Source of the DNA: Rhodanobacteraceae bacterium UBA703
Lineage (GTDB): Bacteria > Pseudomonadota > Gammaproteobacteria > Xanthomonadales > Rhodanobacteraceae
Length of the DNA stretch: 21,601 nucleotides
Reading direction: 5' to 3'
Assembly (NCBI GenBank): GCA_002297645.1
Contig: DBMH01000211.1
Location: forward strand, 1-21,601
Shown here one piece after another: positions 16,400 through 21,601 of this stretch. The notes under the pieces are model-generated. The model was not told the DNA's origin. It did no database searches and saw only the letters and a program-made list of their open reading frames with translations. Each line of letters begins with the position of its first letter. The first letter of the stretch is position 1. The position numbers and the translations under genes were made by a program.

Positions 16400-17209
16400 T
16401 CAGATCTCGTCGAGGATCGCCGCGCGGCGCTTGTCATACTCGGCCTGGGTGATCGCGCCGCTGCGCAGCAGCTCGTCGAGCTTGCGCAGGCGCGTCTCCA
16501 GCGTCTTCGACGAAGCGGACTCGGCCTTCCTGTTGCCGGCCGCGGCCTTCGCGGGCTTGGTCGGGCGCGCCGGAGCGGCATCGACGACCTCGGGCGCGGT
16601 CGACCAGATGCGGCGGAACTGGGGATCGTTGAGCATGCGCGCCAGCGCGTCCGCGAGCGACTCGCTCAGTGCCTCGTTGCAGCCCTCGACGCTGCGGCCG
16701 CGGCCGTAGTGATCGACATTGCCGGAAAAGGTGCCTCTGGCCAGGACCTTGCCGAGGCGATTGGTCAGCGTGTATTCGATCGTGGTGTCGCCGACGTAGG
16801 TCGCGCCGACCGCGCGGTTGTTGTGCGCGACATTGAACTTCGTGTAGCGGATCGCCAGCGTGCCGTGGGTCGGCTCGCCGATGCGCAGTCCCCACTGCGC
16901 CAGCACGTTGCGCGTGATCTCCTCGACGTAGGTCCTGACGTCGTTGGTGGCGAAGATCGGATAGACCACGACGCCGTCGTTGACGGCCTGGCCGACGACC
17001 GCGCCGGCATCGGCTCCGCGGCCATCCTGCACGACCAGCGCGATGCTGCGCTCCTGGGCGCCGGGAATCGGATTCGGCTGCTCGCCTTTCGGCGTGCCCT
17101 TCACGGCGAGCTGCACCTGCAGCGGACGGCGATCGGGCGCGGCGGTGGCGGGGGCGATGAAGGTCAGGCCGATCAGGGCGGCGAGACCGATCCTTGCGAG
17201 CGGGTTCAT
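16400..17209 (-). CDS. Exported protein with C-terminal SHOCT domain, YajG-like middle
   Basis: The 269-aa product has a signal peptide (MNPLARIGLAALIGLTFIA, cleavage near TAA-P) without a lipobox, so it is probably periplasmic or soluble. The middle (GAVVGQAVNDGVVVYP, TYVEEITRNVLAQWGL, TTIEYTLTNRLGKVL, CNEALSESLADALARMLNDP) resembles YajG-type envelope proteins by pattern; this is tentative. After an Ala/Pro/Lys linker (about 215-237) the end is a clear SHOCT domain: LETRLRKLDELLRSGAIT then QAEYDKRRAAIL, a small oligomerisation helix pair. GGAG lies 5 nt before ATG 17209. The Smr gene follows closely on the same strand. Confidence 0.85.
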   Translation of the reverse strand: MNPLARIGLAALIGLTFIAPATAAPDRRPLQVQLAVKGTPKGEQPNPIPGAQERSIALVVQDGRGADAGAVVGQAVNDGVVVYPIFATNDVRTYVEEITRNVLAQWGLRIGEPTHGTLAIRYTKFNVAHNNRAVGATYVGDTTIEYTLTNRLGKVLARGTFSGNVDHYGRGRSVEGCNEALSESLADALARMLNDPQFRRIWSTAPEVVDAAPARPTKPAKAAAGNRKAESASSKTLETRLRKLDELLRSGAITQAEYDKRRAAILDEI

Positions 17210-17656
17210 GGCGTCTCCATGCGGCGGAAAGGCCCGTCGAAGGGTAGCGATGCGGGGCCGCAGCGACAATCGCGGTGAACCCTGGGGGCGCCGTGCCCCC
17301 GGGGACGGGAGCGATGCAAGTCCGTTCTGCTGGGCGACGGCACCTTGCCCGATCCGGAAACGAGCAGAGGCTGCACTTTGTCGGCGGACGATTCCCGCGC
17401 GCCGATGCCGGACGCGGGAAGGCCGGCGTATCAATCGAGGGGCGTCACCGCTCGACCACTTCGGCTGCGGCATCGCGGGCGTGGATTCGCCAGTCGCGCC
17501 TGGATTGGGCGGCGATGGAACGACGGCCGACGGTGTCCCGAGCCGGCAGACCCTTCTGGCCGAGGCCGGAGCGATCGGGGAAACGATCAAGGCGCTGCGC
17601 GTGCGCTGCCATGGATGTGCCGTCTCGGCGTACCGGGGTGCGCCGGTTCCTCGCCG
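17210..17656. other. Gene-poor stretch with two stem-loops
   Basis: No frame here has the composition, start signal or motif of a protein; the open frames on both strands are Arg/Pro-rich shadows. Two hairpins stand out: 17281-17289/17295-17303 (9 bp with one T-G pair, loop GCCGT) and 17392-17399/17413-17420 (perfect 8 bp). The SHOCT gene promoter should lie near the left end, reading leftwards, but no clear -10/-35 pair was found. Confidence 0.5.
17392..17420. repeat. REP-like hairpin TTCCCGCG...CGCGGGAA
   Basis: A perfect 8-bp inverted repeat (17392-17399 with 17413-17420) encloses a 13-nt loop. The stem, preceded by A, reads ATTCCCGCG, the same core found at the left end of the element at 9877-9983. 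It probably belongs to the same class of dispersed palindromes. Confidence 0.45.
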
Positions 17657-17914
17657 TCAGCGGCGACGGTGCTTCCGCTCGGAATGCAGCGACACGCGGA
17701 TCGGAGAGCCTTCCTGCACGGAGCCGTTCAGTGCGGCGATGGCCATGCGTCCCTCGTGTCCTTCCATCTTGAGCTCTGCGAATCCCTTGCATTCCCCGCT
17801 GAACAGGTCCTTGACGATGCGCACGTCGAATACCTTGCCGTGAGGGGCGAAGATCGCTTGCAGGGTGCTGTCGGTCATCGAACGCGGCAGTCCGCGAACG
17901 TCAATCGTGATCAT
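17657..17914 (-). CDS. Single-RRM RNA-binding protein
   Basis: The 85-aa product is one RNA recognition motif with a short basic tail. RNP2 is ITIDVRGLP at residues 2-10, RNP1 is GECKGFAELKM at 40-50, with the usual beta-alpha-beta spacing and a second helix (RMAIAALNG); it ends in HSERKHRRR. RNP1 keeps Lys-Gly-Phe but has Ala-Glu-Leu where an aromatic is common, so RNA contact may differ. AAGGA lies 8 nt before ATG 17914. Small bacterial RRM proteins of this type are often cold-induced or post-transcriptional regulators; that role is inferred. It is a single-gene unit between the SHOCT gene and an orphan gene. Confidence 0.92.
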   Translation of the reverse strand: MITIDVRGLPRSMTDSTLQAIFAPHGKVFDVRIVKDLFSGECKGFAELKMEGHEGRMAIAALNGSVQEGSPIRVSLHSERKHRRR

Positions 17915-18020
17915 GAATTTTTTCCTTGGTGAGGTGCTCGGGCCCTGCGTGGCAGGGTTGCGCGTTGGGTTGTCGGAGCGGCCACCGGATTGGACGGCCG
18001 GGCCAATTCGGCGGTGCCGT

Positions 18021-18296
18021 TCACAGTCTTTGCAGGACGACGGACAGTGACGGATAGCGAGCCCGAAGAGACAGGGTCATGCGGGATTCGGCCAATGCCA
18101 GATCGAACCGGATCGCCGGGGGGTACAGACAGTAGAGGTAGTTGGCATATCCGGAGCTGCTGGTTCCGACCAGCTTGCGAGACACCCGGACATCGTTGTC
18201 GTTGCATGCCGCAGCCCACATGCTGCGGAGCGCTTCGTATCCAACCGAATGATCGTCCCGAAGCCGGAATTGAAGGACTGGCGGCAGCAGCTTCAT
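18021..18296 (-). CDS. Hypothetical 91-aa protein, no recognised family
   Basis: The frame from ATG 18296 has a good RBS (GGAG, 5 nt spacing) and a balanced protein-like composition: hydrophobic start LLPPVLQFRLRDD, a YEALRSMWAAACND segment, KLVGTSSSGYANYLYCLYPPA and a final RMTLSLRARYPSLSVVLQRL. No signal peptide, transmembrane helix or known motif is evident. Codon use is less GC-biased than in neighbouring housekeeping genes (more TTG, TAT and AAT), which suggests foreign origin or weak selection. The frame remains open upstream to 18365, but that part lacks an RBS. It could be a real small gene or a chance frame; I favour real. Confidence 0.5.
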   Translation of the reverse strand: MKLLPPVLQFRLRDDHSVGYEALRSMWAAACNDNDVRVSRKLVGTSSSGYANYLYCLYPPAIRFDLALAESRMTLSLRARYPSLSVVLQRL

Positions 18297-18967
18297 CGCC
18301 TCTCCATATGCGGATGCGCAGACAAGGTCGCGCTTGGGTCGCTGGTCGGCGACGGGCCTAGCCAACGAGCGCTAGAGAGGCGAATTGCATTGCGACCATA
18401 CACCGATTCATCGCCCGGCGCTTGCCGACCATCGTGCTTGTTCCTCGAAGGACGTTTGCCGAGGGGACGTTGCGCGAACTGACGGGCTTCGGGCCTGCGA
18501 GGCGACCGAGGCGTTCCCGCGAAAAACGGCGCGGAGCAAGCCCCGCTGACTTCGTGTTCCGTTGTGCGGAACAGGGGCGGCGGAAGCCGCAGCCCTTGAG
18601 GGATGAAGGGGGCGATGCTCAGTGATGAGGAGACGAGAGCCGCAAGGCTGAGGCGCTGCAGTGACGACGTGCGTCGAAGTGCCACGCGACGTCACCCTGC
18701 GCGTGTTGCGTGAGGGGAGTGGCCAGGTTTCTTCGGTGCGCTCCCGGGGGCGACGCAGACACGCGAGCGAGGCGCGCGGCGTACGCGAGATCGGGTGGGC
18801 GATGCGCCCGTGCCGTAACGTCCGTTCGGAGGATAGGGCACAATAGGCGGCCGGCCCGCAGTCTGGACGGCCGTTTCGCAGATCCGTAAACAGCCGCTGC
18901 CCGCGAAGGGGGCGTGGCGAAAACGAAGGCTTGAAAAACCTTCACGTTCAAAGGGTGGGGTTCGATC
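18297..18967. other. Gene-free stretch with stem-loops upstream of surE
   Basis: No convincing coding frame was found: candidates on either strand (for instance 18293-18685 minus and 18422-18625 plus) lack an RBS and have shadow-like composition. From 18541 to 18610 three hairpins follow each other: 18555-18561/18567-18573 (7 bp, flanked by CCCC at 18541-18544 and GGGG at 18574-18577), 18577-18581/18586-18590 (GGAA loop) and 18593-18597/18606-18610. A further hairpin (18922-18948) precedes the surE RBS. The stretch could hold a small RNA gene, a decayed gene or repeat remnants. Confidence 0.4.
18922..18948 (+). promoter_or_regulatory. Leader stem-loop just before the surE ribosome binding site
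   Basis: AACGAAGG (18922-18929) can pair with CCTTCACGTT (18939-18948) as an 8-bp stem with a 2-nt bulge and an A-rich loop. It ends only 3 nt before the purine-rich RBS (AGGGTGGGG, about 18952-18960) of surE. It might influence initiation at the TTG codon; no ligand or regulator can be named. Confidence 0.3.
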
Positions 18968-19741
18968 TTGAGAGTTCTGGTCAGCAATGATGACGGCGTC
19001 GACGCACCGGGCATCGCCGTGTTGCGTGAGCGCCTCGCCGCCGTCGGCGAGGTCACCGTCGTCGCTCCGGACCGCGACCGCTCCGGCGCCAGCAATTCCC
19101 TGACGCTCGATCGCCCGTTGCGCGCCGTGCAGCTGGAGGACGGCCGCTGGCGCGTCGCCGGCACGCCGACGGACTGCGTGCACCTGGCGCTGTCGGGGCT
19201 GCTCGACCACGAGCCGGACATCGTCGTTTCCGGTATCAACAACGCCGCCAACCTCGGCGACGACGTTATCTATTCCGGCACCGTCTCGGCGGCGATGGAG
19301 GGACGTTTCCTCGGTCTGCCCGCGATCGCGGTGTCCCTGGTCACGCGCGAGCACAAGGGCCTGCACTACCACAGCGCCGCCGAAGCCGTGCTGCTGCTGA
19401 TGCGCCGCCTGCTGGTCGATCCGCTGCCGGCCGACACGATCCTCAACGTCAACGTGCCGGATCGTCCCTGGGAGGACATCCGCGGCTTCGCCGTGACGCG
19501 TCTCGGGCGCCGCCATCGGTCCGCGCCGTGCATCGCGCAGACCGACCCGCGCGGCCGCCCGATCTACTGGATCGGGCCGCCCGGCGAGGCAGCCGACGAC
19601 GGTCCCGGCACGGACTTCCACGCCATCCGCGACGGCTACGTCTCCATCACGCCGATTCACGTCGACCTCACGCGCTACACCGCGCTGGAAAAGGTCAGCG
19701 GCTGGGTCGCCGCGCTGCCGTCGAAGTCCGATGCGGCCTGA
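18968..19741 (+). CDS. surE: 5'/3'-nucleotidase SurE
   Basis: The 257-aa metal-dependent phosphatase acts on nucleoside monophosphates and is linked to stationary-phase survival. The signature MRVLVSNDDGVDAPG holds metal ligands Asp8 and Asp9; Ser39 lies in DRSGASNSLT and Asn91/Asn92 in VSGINNAANLGDDV, followed by YSGTVSAAMEG. Length is normal. The start is TTG 18968: the motif begins there and no in-frame ATG or GTG fits, with a purine-rich RBS 7 nt upstream. It heads a surE-pcm-yqaA unit. In related genomes it directly follows truD; here a long leader with hairpins precedes it, so it probably has its own promoter. Confidence 0.95.
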   Translation: MRVLVSNDDGVDAPGIAVLRERLAAVGEVTVVAPDRDRSGASNSLTLDRPLRAVQLEDGRWRVAGTPTDCVHLALSGLLDHEPDIVVSGINNAANLGDDVIYSGTVSAAMEGRFLGLPAIAVSLVTREHKGLHYHSAAEAVLLLMRRLLVDPLPADTILNVNVPDRPWEDIRGFAVTRLGRRHRSAPCIAQTDPRGRPIYWIGPPGEAADDGPGTDFHAIRDGYVSITPIHVDLTRYTALEKVSGWVAALPSKSDAA

Positions 19742-19762
19742 GCCGTACGCAGGGCGCCGCGC

Positions 19763-20440
19763 ATGACGTCGTTCTCGCATCGCGATCCGTCGACGCGCGG
19801 GCAGGGCATGACCTCGCAGCGCGCGCGCGACCGGCTGGTCGACGATCTTGCGAAGAACGGCATCCGCGATCGGCGCGTGCTCGACGTCATGCGGCAGCTG
19901 CCGCGCCATCTGTTCATCGACGAGGCGCTGGCGTCGCGCGCCTACGAGAACACCGCGCTGCCGATCGGGCAGGGACAGACCATCTCGCAGCCGTTCGTCG
20001 TCGCGCGCATGACCGAGGCGCTGATCGAGGCCAAGCTGCCGCGCCGCGTGCTCGAGATCGGCACCGGCTCCGGCTACCAGTGCGCGGTGCTCGCGCAACT
20101 GGTCGAGCAGGTCTACACGGTCGAGCGCATCGACGAACTGCTGCGCAGCGCGCGCCGGCTGTTCCGCAAGCTCGGCATCTCCAACGTGCGTTCGCGCCAC
20201 GCCGACGGGCGCCTCGGCTGGGCCGAGGAGGCGCCGTTCGACGCGATCATCCTGACGGCCGCCGGTACCCACCTGGAGGACGCGTTGCTGGCCCAGCTCG
20301 CCCCGGACGGTTGCCTCGTGGCACCGGTCGGACCGGCCGGGCGCCAGCAGTTGCTGCGCGTGCGCGCGGATGCGGAGGGTTGGGTACACGAATCCCTCGG
20401 GGCGGTCAGCTTCGTGCCGCTGCTGGGGGGAACCGGATGA
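19763..20440 (+). CDS. pcm: Protein-L-isoaspartate O-methyltransferase
   Basis: The 225-aa product methylates L-isoaspartyl residues in aged proteins using S-adenosylmethionine, starting their repair. Motifs: GMTSQRARDRLVDDL, LPRHLFIDEALASRAYENTALPIGQGQTISQP, the SAM-binding VLEIGTGSGYQCAVLA, and VSFVPLLG at the end. ATG 19763 gives a 15-residue N-terminal extension also known in Xanthomonas homologues; an internal ATG at 19808 would give a 210-aa form closer to E. coli. The gene starts 21 nt after surE, the common surE-pcm stress-survival pair. Confidence 0.95.
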   Translation: MTSFSHRDPSTRGQGMTSQRARDRLVDDLAKNGIRDRRVLDVMRQLPRHLFIDEALASRAYENTALPIGQGQTISQPFVVARMTEALIEAKLPRRVLEIGTGSGYQCAVLAQLVEQVYTVERIDELLRSARRLFRKLGISNVRSRHADGRLGWAEEAPFDAIILTAAGTHLEDALLAQLAPDGCLVAPVGPAGRQQLLRVRADAEGWVHESLGAVSFVPLLGGTG

Positions 20441-20462
20441 ATCCGCACAGGGAGTTGCCGCG

Positions 20463-21077
20463 ATGAAACTGTTCCGCCCGATGTACGAAGCGGCACTGCG
20501 CTGGGCCTCGCATCCGAAGGCCGAACCCTATCTGGGCGGACTCAGCTTCGTCGAGGCGATCATCTTTCCGGTCGCGCCGGAAATCATGCTCGCGCCGATG
20601 GTGCTGGCGCGGCCGGAACGCTGGTTCCGCTACGCCACGGTCAGTCTCGCCTTCTCGCTGCTCGGCGCGCTGGTCGGCTACGCGCTCGGCCACTACGCGT
20701 TCGCGGCACTGCGTCCGCTGCTGGACAGCATCGGCTGGCTGCCGCGCATCGACGCGCTCGTTCTGCAGCTGAAGCAGGACGTCGCGCAGCACCCGTGGAC
20801 CGCGTTCTGGACCCTCGTGCTGGCCGGCTTCATGCCGGTGCCGTTGAAGATTTTCACGTGGGCATCCGGCATCGTCGGGGTACCCTTGATCGCGTTCGTG
20901 CCGAGCATGTTCGTCGGTCGCGGCAAGCGCGTCTATCTGCTCGCCGGCGCGATCCGCCTCGGCGGCAAGCGGGCCGAGGCGGCGCTGCACCGCTGGATCG
21001 AATGGATCGGCTGGGCCGCAGTGGCGCTGGTGGCCGCGGCATTGGTTTATCTTGCGATCCGTCCGGGATCGCCTTGA
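20463..21077 (+). CDS. yqaA: YqaA-type membrane protein of the DedA/VTT family
   Basis: The 204-aa inner-membrane protein has the early segment YLGGLSFVEAIIFPVAPEIMLAPMVLA, a TM helix with SLAFSLLGALVGYALGHYAF, a re-entrant WTAFWTLVLAGFMPVPLKIFTWASGIVGVPLIAF and a final TM helix (GWAAVALVAAALVYLAI). The GF-MP-PLKIFTWASG motif is typical of the YqaA subgroup. Related DedA proteins move lipids or carriers across the membrane; the exact substrate of YqaA is not known. ATG 20463 lies 22 nt after pcm with AGGGAG upstream. It ends before two terminator-like hairpins, closing the surE-pcm-yqaA unit. Position between pcm and nlpD matches Xanthomonas relatives. Confidence 0.92.
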   Translation: MKLFRPMYEAALRWASHPKAEPYLGGLSFVEAIIFPVAPEIMLAPMVLARPERWFRYATVSLAFSLLGALVGYALGHYAFAALRPLLDSIGWLPRIDALVLQLKQDVAQHPWTAFWTLVLAGFMPVPLKIFTWASGIVGVPLIAFVPSMFVGRGKRVYLLAGAIRLGGKRAEAALHRWIEWIGWAAVALVAAALVYLAIRPGSP

Positions 21078-21085
21078 TCGCGCAC

Positions 21086-21115
21086 GAAGAGGCCGTTCGC
21101 GGACAGCCTCTTCTT
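21086..21115 (+). terminator. Hairpin downstream of yqaA
   Basis: GAAGAGGC (21086-21093) pairs perfectly with GCCTCTTC (21106-21113) across a 12-nt loop, 8 nt after the yqaA stop. Only TT follows, so it is a weak intrinsic terminator or an mRNA-stabilising end. Confidence 0.45.
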
Positions 21116-21126
21116 ACGGTCTACCT

Positions 21127-21150
21127 GCGGCCGTCCACGGCCGCACTTTT
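21127..21150 (+). terminator. Intrinsic-terminator-like hairpin directly before nlpD
   Basis: GCGGCCGT (21127-21134) pairs with ACGGCCGC (21137-21144), giving a very stable 7-8 bp stem, followed by ACTTTT. It meets the usual pattern of a Rho-independent terminator. It ends only 6 nt before the nlpD ATG, an unusual position. Confidence 0.5.
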
Positions 21151-21156
21151 CGACGA

Positions 21157-21601
21157 ATGAAGGACATGGACAGGCACCACTGGATTCGGCATCTGGGACT
21201 CGCGGGCTTCGTGGCCGTGCTGGCTGCCTGCGCATCGAGCGGCCCGGCGCCGGTCGAGGATCGCAGCATCGGTTCGCGCACGGTCGCGCCGCAGCCGGAA
21301 GCCCGGCCCGCGTCGGCCACGGGAAGCGTCTACAAGGTCCAGCGCGGCGACACGCTGTACAGCATCGCGTTCCGCAACGGCACGGACTATCGCGAGCTGG
21401 CCGGATGGAACGGCATCTCCGCGCCGTACACGATCTACGTCGGGCAGGAATTGCGCCTCGGCCCCAGGGCCGCGACGAAGCCGGCGGCGGCGACACGCTC
21501 GCCTTCGACTCCGGTCGTCGCCCCCGCCACGCCGCCGCCGAAGCGGCCGACCGCCGCCGTATCGGCGATGTTCGAGGACGTGCCGCCGGGTGCCGGCGCA
21601 T
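21157..21601 (+). CDS. nlpD: NlpD-like LysM lipoprotein (3' end beyond the window)
   Basis: The visible 148 residues start MKDMDRHHWIRH, then a hydrophobic core and lipobox VLAAC with Cys25, so this is an outer-membrane lipoprotein. A LysM domain follows (YKVQRGDTLYSIAFRNGTDY through YVGQELRLG), then a Pro/Ala-rich linker. The catalytically inactive M23 peptidase domain expected in NlpD is not reached. NlpD activates the septal amidase AmiC to split daughter cells. The first ATG at 21157 was chosen; a second in-frame ATG at 21166 has AAGGA too close for a normal RBS. Position after pcm-yqaA fits nlpD, with rpoS likely beyond the window. No good SD sequence is seen. Confidence 0.9.
   Translation, partial: MKDMDRHHWIRHLGLAGFVAVLAACASSGPAPVEDRSIGSRTVAPQPEARPASATGSVYKVQRGDTLYSIAFRNGTDYRELAGWNGISAPYTIYVGQELRLGPRAATKPAAATRSPSTPVVAPATPPPKRPTAAVSAMFEDVPPGAGA

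Noticed and set aside
17990..18361. 123-codon plus-strand frame opposite the orphan gene
   Set aside because: Rich in Cys/Pro/Arg, no RBS; the minus-strand frame has a good RBS and better composition.
18293..18685. 130-codon minus-strand frame
   Set aside because: It has a hydrophobic-looking start but no RBS, a Ser/Pro/Arg-rich body, and overlaps hairpin-rich DNA; more likely non-coding.

Overview
The window is high-GC chromosomal DNA from a gammaproteobacterium, most likely of the order Xanthomonadales/Lysobacterales (a Rhodanobacteraceae- or Lysobacter-like organism). The main support is the gene order pyrG-kdsA-eno-ftsB-ispD-ispF-truD-surE-pcm-yqaA-nlpD, which matches what I recall from Xanthomonas relatives. 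Intergenic (CCCGAAT)n heptamers and ATTCCCGCG-type hairpins also fit that group. No species is claimed.

Left third (1-8025, minus strand): five genes for exported proteins, read from pyrG leftwards. Four are right-handed beta-helix proteins (starts 8025, 5013, 3209, 1711). One is a concanavalin-like, DUF1349-type protein (start 6169). The beta-helix proteins end in a choice-of-anchor-Q-like block (SPAID..DQRG..DIGAYE). In three of them this block is followed at once by a short terminal motif, D-[RT]-[IL]-F-x-x-G-F-[ED], at the place where such proteins usually carry their sorting or anchoring signal. This is the best candidate in the window for something little described. The products at 8025 and 5013 are paralogues, and both probably start at TTG.

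Middle (8181-15340, plus strand): a dense housekeeping cluster. It makes CTP (pyrG), KDO-8-phosphate for LPS (kdsA, with the four residues of the metal-dependent class), a small exported protein of unknown role, enolase (eno), the divisome protein FtsB, two MEP-pathway isoprenoid enzymes (ispD, ispF) and tRNA pseudouridine-13 synthase (truD). The genes abut or overlap from eno to truD, except for a 7 x CCCGAAT repeat directly before ispF.

Interruption (15341-18967): between truD and surE, adjacent genes in the relatives I know, lie a small lipoprotein (+), an exported SHOCT-domain protein and an SmrA/SmrB-like protein (-, probably one operon), an RRM RNA-binding protein (-), a 91-aa orphan (-), and two gene-poor stretches with stem-loops.

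Right end (18968-21601, plus strand): surE, pcm and yqaA, then two terminator-like hairpins, then nlpD (lipobox plus LysM), which runs off the window. No rRNA, tRNA, CRISPR array, insertion sequence or phage gene was seen.
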